DNA of 64,000 nucleotides from Entoloma clypeatum (lineage: Eukaryota > Basidiomycota > Agaricomycetes > Agaricales > Entolomataceae), in contig OY751488.1 of assembly GCA_963565915.1 (NCBI GenBank), forward strand, positions 1,116,001 through 1,180,000, in the 5' to 3' direction. The notes beneath the pieces are model-generated. The model saw only the letters and a program-made list of their open reading frames with translations, did not search any database and was not told the DNA's origin. Shown piece after piece: positions 9,084 to 19,580 of this stretch (position 1 is its first letter; each line of letters opens with the position of its first letter). The position numbers and the translations under genes are program-made.

Positions 9084-9950
9084 ATGGCAGAAGCACCGAC
9101 AGTGCAAACGATGGATACATCCAAGATCATCAAAGATCCTGGGATGTTCAAAGACAGACACACCTTTGACGAGTGGTGGAAAGCCACCAAACTATACATC
9201 AGGTTCCAGAAGGGCCTGTCCGACGATCAGAAGATCCTGGCGGTGTTATCCCGCATGATGGAAGGGTCCGGTAAACACTGGGCCAGCAACAAGCTAGACG
9301 ATCTTGCCACCGATGGCGAGAACATCACCTGGTTAGGGTTCTCAGACGACATCGCTACGTGATTCTCTATTGCCAACAAGTCAGCAGCGACCAAGGCGAG
9401 ACTCAAAGTCCTGAAACAGGAGAAACGCACCATTGACGAATTCTTGGACGAATTCGAAGAGCTCCTGAAGCTGTCAAACCTTGGCGAAGAAACTGGGAAA
9501 TACATCCTGGAAAAGAACGTCAACCGCAGAATTTCTGAACAAGTGGCTAGCGATGGCAAGACGTACACCGATTACGCAAAGGAGATCCGAAACAAGGGAC
9601 GACAGATGGAGGGACATGCATTAGTCATCCGAGGGGGCGGCAACACACGCACCGGATCGGGCACCACTTATGGCGGTCAAGGCAAGGCCATGGAGATTGA
9701 TAAAGCAGGAGTAGCCCGTTGCTACAACTGTCAGCACTTTGGTCACCTTGCCAAAGACTGCAAAGCCCCAAAGAAGAAAGATGGTCGTAAGTGTTTCAAC
9801 TGCGACCAAGAAGGACATATCGCGCGCAACTGCCGCAAGCCGAAGAAGAACTCTGGAAAGATTAGGAAGGTGTCTGATGGAGATACCGATGATGACGAAA
9901 CCATCACCATAGAGACCGATGAGAAGGATTTTCCCGAAGGGTCCGATTAA
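9084..9950 (+). pseudogene. Gypsy-A1 gag with one in-frame TGA
   Basis: Gag capsid/nucleocapsid frame of 288 codons starting MAEAPTV. The capsid-like region (FDEWWKATKLYIRF...) is followed by two CCHC zinc knuckles, CYNCQHFGHLAKDC and CFNCDQEGHIARNC, at about 9,721-9,840, which bind genomic RNA. A TGA at 9,360-9,362 interrupts the capsid region; A2 and A3 have CAA at this codon. The neighbouring bases (ACGTGA against ACACAA) suggest an ancestral ACGCGA altered at CpG sites in both lineages. Read-through would restore the frame. The stop TAA at 9,948-9,950 overlaps the open pol frame. Confidence 0.88.
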
Positions 9951-12900
9951 ACGACGCTAAGTCGCGACCCTTATCCATTAAACGAACTCGCTTGCCTGGT
10001 GCAGTTACAGACAATATAACTTATGTTATCCCTGCAAAGCGAGCCGTTGCGTCAACTAAGATTGTCAAGGGAGATAAACCTCCGAAACGACGAGAGATCA
10101 AGCTGCAAGCTCAGATCAAAACACGACGAGGACCAAAGGCCATTCGACCCGAGGTCGATAGCGGATGTGAATGCACATGTATCCATCCCAGAATAGTACG
10201 TGAACAGAATCTTCCCACACGTGGAATAAAGCCCATATCAATCCTAAATGCGGATGGATCACCGAACCGACAACAGAAAGCAGAAAAACTTGCCGAAGTT
10301 AAACTGGACCTGGGAACACACCAGGAAACCATGGAAGCAATGGTATTGGACATTGGGAGAACGGATATGCTTTTGGGACATGACTGGTTGGTGCACCACA
10401 ACCCCACAATCAATTGGACGACCGGCGCTGTAACATTCAACCGGTGCCCATCAACATGTCAAACCAAACACTCGGATTTCAGGGTTAACCTTAATGGTTG
10501 CAAACATCGGGTTCGCATGGTGGAAGTACGAGAAAAGGACGCGCCCAAGAAATCAGATCAGAAATGGAAGCCCGGAGACCCCATATTGGAAGCAGTTACT
10601 CCCACACCACCTCCCACAACCAAACGACCCTCATACGTTGAACGTTTTGCCCATCTCTTTGAAAAAGAAAACTTTGACAAGATCCCAAAGGAAAGAGAAT
10701 GGGACCACGGCATCAAACTTACACCGGACGCACCAAAGGAGCTAGGAGGAAACACGTATCCTATGACCCAAAAGGAGCAAGAAGAACTGGACGAATTCAT
10801 CGATGAAGGCCTGGCAACCGGAAAGATCCGACCGTCCAAATCCCCTTATGCATCACCCTGCTTCTTCATTAACAAGAAAGATGGTTCCAAACGATTGGTA
10901 CAGGACTATCGCATGGTTAACAAATTCACGGTTAAGGACAAATTCCCACTCCCACGCATCAACGACCTCTTGGATGTATTGAAGGACGCAGTCTACTTCA
11001 ACAAAATGGACATCATGTGGGGATACAATAATGTGCGGATCAAAAAGGGTGACGAATGGAAAGCCGCCTTCCTGACCAGCCGAGGATTGTTTGAACCATT
11101 GGTCATGTTTTTCGGCCTCTGCAATTCCCCGGGAACGTTCTCTCGGATGATGGCCAGCCTATTCAGGGATCAGATCCGTCGGCGCATCTGTGTGATTTAC
11201 ATGGATGACATAGTGGTTATTGGTAAAACCAAGGAAGAACTCGCCCGGAATACCGAAGAGATCTTGCAGATCCTGTCGGACAATGATTTGTTCCTAAAGG
11301 AGAAGAAGTGTCTTTGGGAAGTAACAAAATGCCCCATATTGGGATATGTCGTTGGAGAAGGACGTGTTGAGATGGAAACTGAAAAAGTGGACACAATCCG
11401 GAACTGGCGAGTACCCACATCAAAAAAGGAAGTCCAGAGGTTCCTGGGATTTGCCAACTTTTATCGACGCTTCATTGAAGGATACTCAAACATTGCAAAG
11501 CCACTCACGACACTTACGGGAAATACAGCATTCACATGGGGACCAGCGGCGCAAGAAGCATTTGAAGGTCTCATACGGGCAATCACGACAGCACCAGTCT
11601 TGGCATTGCCCAAACCGGACGGACAGTTCAGGGTTGAAACCGATGCATCGGGTTATGCGATTGGAGCGGTACTCTCACAGAAACAAGACGACAAGTGGCA
11701 TCCTATCGCGTTCTTGTCGCGGACCATGTCCGCGGCCGAACAGAATTACGAGATCTATGACAAGGAACTCTTGGCAGTCATGGAAGCACTGAAGGACTGG
11801 CGACATTATCTACTTGAAGCCAAGGAACGTTTCGAGATCTTGACCGATCACAAGAACCTGGAATATTTCCGTCGTCCTCAGGACCTAAACCAACGACAGA
11901 GGCGCTGGAAGATGAAGTTACAAGACTATGACTTCGAATTGCGACATGTACCTGGGAAGACAAACGCGAAAGCAGACATCCTGTCACGTTTACCCTGGTA
12001 TGAGACGGAACTCGAGCCGCAGGACAGCGACCAAATGCTCAAGGAGGGGCTATTTTTGAAACGATTGGAATCAGAAGATGTGATACAAATGGAGATGTTC
12101 ACGGAGGAACAATTCTTTGAAGGGGGTGAAACATCTGATCCCATCAAAATCGGAAACATCACAACCATCGAAAACCCATGGATCGCACGCATCAAGGCCT
12201 CGAATCGCATGGAGACAGAAGTAGCCCAGGGTCTGAAGAAGAATCCTCACTGGTACCAGCAGGAAAATGGCATCACCTACACAGGAGAACGAGTCTATGT
12301 TCCACCAGACCCACAATTGCGCCAAGAACTGATGTTTGAAGCGCACGACGCACCAGTGGCAGGACATCCAGGACAGTATCGAACACATGAACTTCTCACT
12401 CGCACCTACTGGTGGCCCACCATCCTACATGACGTAAAGAAGTATGTGAAAGGTTGTGACACCTGTCAACGCAACAAGATCAGCCGCCAAAGGAGACACG
12501 CCCCTCTGCACCCTAACGCCGCGCCAAGTCAACCATGGGAAGACATAGGGATTGACATTGTGGGACCGATACCAGAATCTGATGGGAAGAACGCAATTCT
12601 GGTCATCACGGACAGACATTCAAAGATGCTGCATCTCATCCCGACAACCGTGGAACTATCGGCTGAAGGATTAGCCAAGATCTATCGGGACCAGATATGG
12701 AAACTTCATGGAATTCCCAAGAAGATCATCAGCGATAGGGGACCGCAGTTCGCCGCGAAGTTTATGGAGATACTTTGCCGCATGTTAGGGATCAAAAGAA
12801 ATCTGTCCACTGCGTACCATCCACAGACTGATGGACAGGCCGAACGATCGCATCAGGAAACCGAGGTGTTCTTACGAAACTTTGTCAACCATCTACAAGA

Positions 12901-13600
12901 TGATTGGGCGGAATGGATCGCAATCGCAGAATTCCAGTACAATGACAAAGAACATCAAGCGACAAAGTACACACCATTCTATCTCAACTACGGTCTGCAT
13001 CCTTGGAAGGGAGAACTTGTGTTGGAAGACACCAATCCGGCAGCAAACGACTTCTTGAAAAAACTCAAACAGGCACGAGAAGAAGCCAACGCAGCACTGA
13101 AACAGGCCCAGGATCAGATGAAGAAGACAGTTGACACACGACGAAGCCCGTCTCGGAATTACCGCATCGGAGACAAGGTGTGGCTGGAAGGGACTAACAT
13201 CAGGACTGATCGTCCCTCAAAGAAACTTGACGCCCTCCGACACGGACCGTTCAAAGTCCTAGAGAAGAAAGGAGCTAGTGCATACCGTCTTGATCTTCCC
13301 AAAACCTGGAAAATGATCCACCCTGTGTTCAACGAAACCCTGTTATCGCCTTACGAAACCCCGAAGTATGCCATTCAGAAAAAGAAGCCAGCCCCTGATC
13401 CGATCATCGTCGAAGGACGAGAAGAATACCATGTCTCCACGATCCTGGACTCTCGGAAATTCCGCGGAAAGATCCAGTATCTTGTCCAATGGGAAGGGTA
13501 TGGCCCAGAAGAGAACACGTGGGAACCTCGGACTAATGTTCAGAACGCTCAAGACTTGATCCGAGACTTTCATCGGCAAAATCCATCGCGTCCACGATAA
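9923..13600 (+). CDS. Gypsy-A1 Pol polyprotein with chromodomain
   Basis: An uninterrupted pol frame opens at 9,923 and overlaps the last 28 nt of gag in the -1 frame, so expression probably needs a frameshift; no classic heptamer is visible in the overlap. Domains in order: aspartic protease (VDSGC, Asp codon at 10,157); RT with YMDD at 11,198-11,209; RNase H ([16 protein letters not shown]); integrase HHCC finger ([11 protein letters not shown]...CDTC) near 12,340-12,470; DDE core (TDRHSK, SDRGPQF, GQAERSH) at about 12,550-12,850; and a chromodomain at about 13,415-13,590 ([10 protein letters not shown]...[14 protein letters not shown]). RT before integrase plus the chromodomain places it among chromoviruses. 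The nominal start at 9,992 is only a TTG. Confidence 0.95.
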   Translation, partial: EGFSRRVRLNDAKSRPLSIKRTRLPGAVTDNITYVIPAKRAVASTKIVKGDKPPKRREIKLQAQIKTRRGPKAIRPEVDSGCECTCIHPRIVREQNLPTRGIKPISILNADGSPNRQQKAEKLAEVKLDLGTHQETMEAMVLDIGRTDMLLGHDWLVHHNPTINWTTGAVTFNRCPSTCQTKHSDFRVNLNGCKHRVRMVEVREKDAPKKSDQKWKPGDPILEAVTPTPPPTTKRPSYVERFAHLFEKENFDKIPKEREWDHGIKLTPDAPKELGGNTYPMTQKEQEELDEFIDEGLATGKIRPSKSPYASPCFFINKKDGSKRLVQDYRMVNKFTVKDKFPLPRINDLLDVLKDAVYFNKMDIMWGYNNVRIKKGDEWKAAFLTSRGLFEPLVMFFGLCNSPGTFSRMMASLFRDQIRRRICVIYMDDIVVIGKTKEELARNTEEILQILSDNDLFLKEKKCLWEVTKCPILGYVVGEGRVEMETEKVDTIRNWRVPTSKKEVQRFLGFANFYRRFIEGYSNIAKPLTTLTGNTAFTWGPAAQEAFEGLIRAITTAPVLALPKPDGQFRVETDASGYAIGAVLSQKQDDKWHPIAFLSRTMSAAEQNYEIYDKELLAVMEALKDWRHYLLEAKERFEILTDHKNLEYFRRPQDLNQRQRRWKMKLQDYDFELRHVPGKTNAKADILSRLPWYETELEPQDSDQMLKEGLFLKRLESEDVIQMEMFTEEQFFEGGETSDPIKIGNITTIENPWIARIKASNRMETEVAQGLKKNPHWYQQENGITYTGERVYVPPDPQLRQELMFEAHDAPVAGHPGQYRTHELLTRTYWWPTILHDVKKYVKGCDTCQRNKISRQRRHAPLHPNAAPSQPWEDIGIDIVGPIPESDGKNAILVITDRHSKMLHLIPTTVELSAEGLAKIYRDQIWKLHGIPKKIISDRGPQFAAKFMEILCRMLGIKRNLSTAYHPQTDGQAERSHQETEVFLRNFVNHLQDDWAEWIAIAEFQYNDKEHQATKYTPFYLNYGLHPWKGELVLEDTNPAANDFLKKLKQAREEANAALKQAQDQMKKTVDTRRSPSRNYRIGDKVWLEGTNIRTDRPSKKLDALRHGPFKVLEKKGASAYRLDLPKTWKMIHPVFNETLLSPYETPKYAIQKKKPAPDPIIVEGREEYHVSTILDSRKFRGKIQYLVQWEGYGPEENTWEPRTNVQNAQDLIRDFHRQNPSRPR

Positions 13601-13719
13601 AAAGGAACAAACTTTGAAAGCCATTTTCCACATCAACTTCTGTCACATCGAGTTCCCCGCTCCAACTCTTCTCGCCCAACACGCCGTTCTTCTTATACCT
13701 TTCAAACATCATTTCTACC

Positions 13720-14088
13720 ATGTCCAACATCACCGCCGCCTCCACCAATGCTTCTGATATCAACCCCACCATCACCACCCTCATTGGCGAAGCGCTCTCC
13801 ATGCGCGACCAGATCCATGCGCTCGAAACCTCCGTCGCCGACATCCTTCACCGGCAGATGCATATCCGCCTTCATACCCTTTCCGATTTGCCAACCGCCC
13901 CCACCGCTGAGGAGAAACTCATCCTCAAAAACTATACCAACACCCTTGCTGTTGAGAACCGACGCCTTCGCCTCGCCGTTCGAGGTTTAGAGTTTGCCAC
14001 GGCGGTAAACGATGAACTGATAAAGGATTGGGGTAACCGAGTTGACCCTGCCTGGGCCGATCCAAATGGCAACGATGGATGGGAGTAG
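13720..14088 (+). CDS. Gypsy-A1 accessory ORF3, helical 122-residue protein
   Basis: A small sense ORF begins with ATG 119 nt after the pol stop and ends 37 nt before the 3' LTR. The 122-residue product has two predicted amphipathic helices (from IGEALSMRDQIHALETSV, and from EEKLILKNYTNTLAVENRRL) separated by a Pro/Ala linker, and an acidic/Trp C-terminus (GNDGWE). It is present at the same place in A2 (31,051-31,416) and A3 (39,275-39,643, with a stop). Between A1 and A2, 18 silent and no replacement changes occur in codons 13,801-13,980, showing selection on the protein. It has no Gag or Pol motif; function unknown. Confidence 0.85.
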   Translation: MSNITAASTNASDINPTITTLIGEALSMRDQIHALETSVADILHRQMHIRLHTLSDLPTAPTAEEKLILKNYTNTLAVENRRLRLAVRGLEFATAVNDELIKDWGNRVDPAWADPNGNDGWE

Positions 14089-14125
14089 GTAGTCTGTGAG
14101 GACACAGACCTTGAGGAGGGGAACA

Positions 14126-14495
14126 TGTTACAGACTAACGACTACGGACATATACACTTACTTTTTCACTTTTACTCATCGGCCCCCGCTTACACATATC
14201 GTATTATACTTTATTCCCTTTAGTATACTTCGCTCCCGCGCTGACTCGCTTTCTGCAGCTGTCTGACTCATTCCGCAGTCAGCTTACTCATTAGTACATA
14301 GCCTTCCGCAGTCGCCTTACTCATGCGCACTGCCTTCCGCAGTTACTGACTCATTCGCTACCGCTCATAGTCAGTACTATATAAACCTCATGTACCATAG
14401 TTACATTCCTTAGATTTAGCAATCACATTGCTCTTCGCCTTTCCATCTTCCTGCATACTCTGCCCGAACCTTGGAACGGTTTGTTACGCATAACA
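14126..14495 (+). repeat. Gypsy-A1 3' LTR
   Basis: The 370-bp copy of the LTR is preceded by the purine tract GAGGAGGGGAACA and followed by the CCAAC duplication. It ends GTTACGCATAACA where the 5' LTR has GTTAAGCATAACA. Confidence 0.95.
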
Positions 14496-14886
14496 CCAAC
14501 AGTCCTACCCGTTTCTTGCCTTAGCGGCCACCCTTCCATCCATGTCGATAGTGCACAGTGGCCGTGAACAATGTATTTACAACTGTTTGATGCCGGCGTC
14601 ATGTGTAGCGTATCGGCATGCAGGACCTGAAACAGACCCGGCATATGGGTTACCATAGGAGGAATGCGAACCAATGTCTTCTGTCGATGGAATAGTTGGA
14701 ATGGTCAAACAGGTTCGGTGCGCTGTCGCAACATACTTTGAGGTCATCATATGCGTACCGACAGATGAGGTATGCCTCGGAGCATGTTGGCAGCTTCTTG
14801 GGGAGTGCCTGGGGATTGTCCCGGAATGAACCGATGAGCGAGGCTAAGACATTTTTCATGGCCTGGGTTTCATCTTTGTTAGACAT
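14496..14886 (-). pseudogene. Integrase-core (rve) gene, 5' part with one intron
   Basis: The gene begins at the ATG at 14,886. Exon 1 (14,737-14,886, exactly 50 codons) ends ...YDDLK. A 56-nt intron (14,681-14,736; GTATGT...GACAG) separates it from exon 2 (from 14,680), which reads KTLVRIPPMVTHM...HADTLHM and into the Gypsy-A1 site at 14,496. Splicing is required to join the frames, and both splice signals are good. A TATAAAA box on the minus strand at about 14,984-14,992 lies ~100 nt upstream of the ATG. HADT is the first integrase Asp. The coding sequence continues at 7,922. It is inactive through the A1 and A0 insertions. Confidence 0.75.
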
Positions 14887-15380
14887 CTCTTTTAGAGGCA
14901 GTGTGTGACCCGAGGGCAAGTTTGTCTAGCAGGGTTGATTTGTGCTAGGCTGAGGGTGGAGTTTACTCTTCAAGTGGTCGCGGGCTTTTATAGCTTCCCT
15001 GGCGACTTAGTAAGGAAAGTTTTTTTTGAGGCCGTGCTATACTGGATGGTAGTGGCACCCGGGATTGCGTGGTTAGGCACGGCGGTTCCCTCTATGAGGG
15101 GATAGTCAGCCCTGGTGATAGTCAACAGGGGGGGCTTCATGATGCTGGTCTTGCCTTCACGGAATAGAGTGATGTCCAACTCAGAGAGTTGTATTCTTTA
15201 GTGTGGGGGAGTGGGGGGTCGCGAGCCTGTTCCAGTACAATTGCCAACCTCAAATCGCCATAAATGAAACAGAACATGAAAGAGCGGAATCTCGGAAGGA
15301 GATATCAGAAAGACATAATCACCGTCAAATAGATATACCAAACCTCTGAGTGCCATGCAGCATAACGATCATCCCCAGAC
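14887..15380. other. Upstream region of the integrase-core gene; no gene seen
   Basis: It holds the minus-strand TATA box (about 14,984-14,992) and then about 350 nt of mixed sequence with G-runs. No open frame here shows recognisable protein features. The right border is the start of the Gypsy-C-like fragment. Confidence 0.5.
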
Positions 15381-16465
15381 TCACTTCCTTTGTTTCAGCG
15401 GGTAAACCTTAGCCTTCTTTGGGACAAAATCGGGCTTTAAGTCTATGATGTGATCCCATGGTTTCCGAATCGGTAATCTTTCCGATGCCTTTTTCTCGAA
15501 GACTGATAAATATGGGTGGTATTTATGAGGTACTTTCTGCTCTGCAGATTCCTCTTGCATAAGTTCTGTCTTTGCTCCTCTGATCATATGAATAACTTCC
15601 TCTGGTATACTTCCTTCTTCCACGTCTATGGCTTCAATAATTCTTCCTCCCCATTTGGCTCTAGCAGTTTTCTTTAAGTAGTGCATTCTACGCATTCCAC
15701 ATTCTTCTGGACATTGTGATAGTTCAACATTCCCATGTTCCCAATCAATTTCCGGGTTGTGGCGTTTCAACCAGGTGCATCCCATCATAATTTTAGCCCT
15801 CCCTAAGTTACACACCTCGAACACCGCTATTTCCACATGCCCCCTGTGTCGCATAGCCAGAACTGCTTCATGAGTGATCGAGCCTCCTTGGTTAAGCGTG
15901 CCATCCACGTTGTACACCCAAATAGGAAATGGTAGTTCCCTTAATTTAATGTTGTTTTTCTTGGCGAAGTCTACATCGATGAACATTCCTGTCGCCCCTG
16001 AGTCCAATAAAGCTTCAACATTGAAAGTTCGTTTGTCCTGCAGTGTTTCCAGCGTGATCTTGATCATGAGCTCCTTTTCCAAAGAAGCTGATCAAATAAA
16101 AGATGGTTCCCCCATAGAGTCTGTTTGCCTAGTTAAGTTATCTGATTCTTCGCAACAGGGAATTAAGCATTCGTCTGTAAGGGCCGAACCAAGCCTCATT
16201 TCCAAGGACTTTCCAATGATATAATTTACAAGCATATCTAAGTCTGATTCATCTTTTTTTGGTTTTTCTCTCCTAGGTTTATCTAATAGTATTTTATTGT
16301 ATGTAACTGCTGCGTCCAAAAGTTTCTGAAACCATGATTTTACAGTGTCCTTATGTATATAAGAGTCTATAGGCAAATGTTCATAACAATTTGTCAGAGC
16401 CAGCGGGGGAATTACTGGTTGACGTTTACAAAACCCTGCTGCTCTGCAGCTTGTCCATTGGGATT
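15381..16465 (-). pseudogene. Gypsy-C-related gag-end/protease fragment
   Basis: A minus-strand fragment homologous over its whole length to Gypsy-C 55,190-56,260. It encodes the end of gag, the pol start (PIDSYIHKDTV), a CCEESDN region and an aspartic protease (LLDSGATGMFI), and stops at the protease-RT junction (LKPDFVPKKAKVYPL). A TGA at 16,092-16,094 replaces CGA found in Gypsy-C at the matching codon (SFI-R-SASLEKELM). No LTR, RT or integrase accompanies it, so it is a broken remnant of a sister lineage with many silent differences. Confidence 0.85.
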
Positions 16466-17106
16466 CAGCGCAGGCGCGCTATCATCACGGATTTAGGGAT
16501 AGGCTGATATTTCCAGATATGATTGATAAACAGTACAAATTCTGCAATGAAAAGATAGATGTTTAAAAGAGACTACCAGGCACTGCAATACTGACAGATA
16601 TTGGTAAAAATCTGCACAACTATTATTGTTGGTGTAATCTGACAGGTCTATCAGGACAGAGAAAATAACATTAATGACCTTGTTTTTATATATGTCAAGA
16701 TATATCACCATTTTGCTTGTCAGTAACCATATATCAACAACCATCAAGGCTGATATAACAGGACAATCAGATATAATCCAGTCTTAGATGATGAGCTACA
16801 ACAGGTTGCTCAAAATGCAGGATTTCTCAAAACTTGACCAAAATCTGCATATAACTTATTGTTGTTTCTGTGCAAGAGGCTGTATATCTTTCCATATAGA
16901 TGAATTATGCCAAGTATCTCATCATGCCTGAGTTTTCATCAATTACAGTTATCTCAATACATACCACTGTTTCTTTCTCTGGTAGTAATAACAACAACTG
17001 ATCAACAGTATAGGCAGACACAAGGTTATTTGGATATAAACAGAAGACAAGAGATGTTGATATAATTAGAATAACAAATTCATATAAGTATACTGTAGTA
17101 AGGTAG
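16466..17106. other. AT-rich non-coding DNA
   Basis: No open frame with protein features was found. Short imperfect repeats such as AAATCTGCA...ACTTATTGTTG recur (16,605 and 16,845 regions). Base composition is far more AT-rich than in the flanking retroelements. Confidence 0.5.
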
Positions 17107-17910
17107 CACAAGACAAAATGCAAACTTTGGCCTCTGCAAATGATAATGAGAAAGAGTTTGTGAAGGAATATTTTGTAAAAAAGACTTTGGCTGCAGAGAA
17201 AGATAGCCTTTCCTTGCATCCAAAGATAATGCAATACTTTGAAGTTGGCTATAATATTCTAAAAGAATTTGTCATTTAAGTAATAAGATATTTTGCTGAC
17301 AGGAAAAAACATATTTCTCTGGACAAAAGTTGAAAGGGAAAGGAATGGAAAATTTTTTATTTTTCACATTTCATTGGGGCATTGAGAATGTTTTGCTTTC
17401 GCATCTGTCATGTGTCCTGCCAAGTGATTATTTTGTCAATTGCTTTCATAACATATTTTGCATGTGCCAAAACAAAAGATTTCAAATTTCGCATGTGCCA
17501 AAGTTTTTTTAAACTTTAGCACATGTGAAATTTGAAATCTTCAAACTTTGGCACATGCAAAATGCATTTTGAAAACAATTGACAAAATAATCATTTGGCA
17601 GAACACATGGCAAATGCAAAAGCAAAACATTTTTAATGCCCAAATGAAATGTGAAAAATAAAAATCTTCCATTACTTTCCCTTTCAACTTTTGTCCAGAG
17701 AAATATGTTTTTTCCCCTCAGCAAAATATCTTATTACTTAAATGCCAAATTCTTTTAGAATATTATAGCCAACTTCAAAATATTGCATTATTTTTGGGTG
17801 CAAGGAAAGGCTTTCTTTCTCTGCAGCCAAAGTCTTTTTCACAAAATATTCCTTCACAAACTCTTTCTCATTATCATTTGCAGAGGCCAAAGTTTGCATT
17901 TTGTCTTGTG
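17107..17910. repeat. ~804-bp long inverted repeat (foldback/palindrome)
   Basis: The left arm starts CACAAGACAAAATGCAAAC at 17,107. The right arm ends GTTTGCATTTTGTCTTGTG at 17,910, its exact reverse complement. The arms are about 400 bp, mostly matching along their length, and meet near 17,508 with almost no loop (...AAAGTTTTTTTAAACTTT...). Because both arms carry related sequence, short mirror ORFs appear on opposite strands, but they show no known domain. It could be a foldback element or a head-to-head duplication, and a transcript would form a long hairpin. Confidence 0.9.
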
Positions 17911-18814
17911 TAGAGGCATTGTATATTCATCTAATGTATGAATCTTGAGCATAATTTTACATGACAAACACACTTAAAATCTATTAATTTATTCCATGCC
18001 AAATTTTGAGGAATTGTCCTTCAGAAACAGATTTGCAAGAAACGAAGTAGAAGAATTGTTATCAAACACCCAACTGGTTTTCAAGAGACTTCTTAGATAA
18101 ACTCACAGAACATGTAATCCCATTAACTGACACATGCATGCAGATGGTGTGGCTTGCTTAAGCAGCTTACAAATATGCCAAGTGGTTTGTCACATCAGTC
18201 ACATCAGCAGACATTGGATGAATATGCATTGCCTCTACCTTACTACAACTGGGTTTTCATCAGATGTGACATATGACACCAAGTGTTCATTATTTCAAGA
18301 GTTCAAAATCTGTTATGATCTATGACCAAGTGTTCATCAGATGTTTATCCATAACAAACAGTGTATATTTGAGCAATATTTGAGGCACAGTATAGCTAGT
18401 TCAATGTTTTCAACTATAGATTATAGTTATCTTGATGCACACACAATCCAAAGGGAAAGAAAATTTGATTCATTGTCACATATTTGTGACTCTTTGTGAC
18501 TATTTCTGGAAGTGTGGAGTGTGACTGTTATATTGAACCAAAAGTGTCTGGCTCATGAGAGGATGTGACATGTGACTGAACACCCAGTCATAATACTACA
18601 ATAATGACTTATCTTGCTATGTTGCCAAATGCTTAGTCACTACCACTTTTGGACAGATGCTAATTTGATGTGGGAATTATTTTTGGAGTCGACGCCATGA
18701 AAAATTTCACCTCCAAAGAAATCAAAATTTCATCACACTGTGTCTCACATCACAGGCCTGACAGATTGATTGAAATAGTACAGTATGCCAATTTGGCAAG
18801 TTGCAAAATTTATA
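17911..18814. other. AT-rich non-coding DNA with scattered TGTGAC/GTCACA motifs
   Basis: No gene was recognised. TGTGAC or its complement occurs repeatedly between about 18,180 and 18,640, in both orientations, as in the subterminal regions of some DNA transposons. No terminal repeats bounding this block were found. Confidence 0.4.
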
Positions 18815-19201
18815 CTATCACCTGCCCTAGGGTTGGTGTGGCTGTGTCAAAACCTCAACATCAACAGATTTCTCAGATCACCTTCTGAGCTATTTTCCCA
18901 GCCTGATAACAAGCACATCCAAAATTCCTGCCTGAATTTCATTTGATTGAACACATAAAATCTGGTCAAACTGTGGCCAATGTTCAAGATCACTCATATC
19001 TGTTGAAAGTGCTCAATTTGGGCAAGTCATGGCTGAATGTCACCTGTCGGTTCTTGCCGTGTCAGAGTGTGAACAAACATCATGTGGTTGATAAGATTAT
19101 TCAAGTTGACCTCAGCTGAGTGCAGAATGAGTCAGTGACCTGATGTGACTGCCAATGTTGAGGTTTTGACACAGCCACACCAACCCTAGGATAGGTGATA
19201 G
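18815..19201. mobile_element. 387-bp MITE with 47-bp TIRs and TA target duplication
   Basis: The terminal inverted repeats are CTATCACCTGCCCTAGGG... at 18,815-18,861 and its reverse complement at 19,155-19,201. They match over about 47 bp with a 2-bp difference (GC against AT after CTATCACCT). TA dinucleotides flank both ends (18,813-18,814 and 19,202-19,203), as for Tc1/mariner-type insertions. There is no coding capacity inside. The superfamily assignment is an inference from the TA alone. Confidence 0.8.
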
Positions 19202-19580
19202 TATCTCAGTCAATGTTGACTCCCTTGACAACCACCCTTCCAAATATCCAATTCAAGCATTTTTACCAAGAAATAAGGTCCTGAGTGAAAATTGAGGGTG
19301 GGAAATATTTTGTACAAAGGTGGTGGTGACTAAGCATCCAGCACCATCATTGCAAGAGAACCACAGTTCAATAATTGATGAACATCTAGTCTTCTCAGAT
19401 AGTGTGAAATAAGAAGAAATAACACTTGGCTGAAAAGATGAGACCTGGATCAGTGAAGACAGCCTTTCATAATCATATCCATATCTGGCAGCAATTTTAT
19501 TTTACATCAAGCAACAATGTATCTGGAAAAAGCAACATAACGAGGGTAAAGTAGAATGTAAAAGATATTGTGATAGAAAA
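19202..19580. other. Intergenic region; no feature recognised
   Basis: Between the MITE and the 3' end of the minus-strand gene. No coding potential or repeat structure was seen. Confidence 0.4.

Larger units (their letters stand above)
7923..14495 (+). mobile_element. Gypsy-A1, full-length chromovirus
   Basis: A Ty3/Gypsy element with two 370-bp LTRs (7,923-8,292; 14,126-14,495), TGTTACGGAC...GCATAACA, and the perfect target duplication CCAAC (7,918-7,922 and 14,496-14,500). The order is LTR, self-primer site, leader ORF, gag, pol with C-terminal chromodomain, accessory ORF3, purine tract, LTR. Pol and ORF3 are open; gag has one in-frame TGA. The LTRs differ at very few positions (for example G/A at the sixth or seventh base and A/C near the end), so it is recent. 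Confidence 0.97.

Noticed and set aside
9923..9950. Canonical slippery heptamer for Gypsy-A gag-pol
   Set aside because: The overlap reads GAT TTT CCC GAA GGG TCC; no X XXY YYZ heptamer fits the register, so only the -1 relation is reported.
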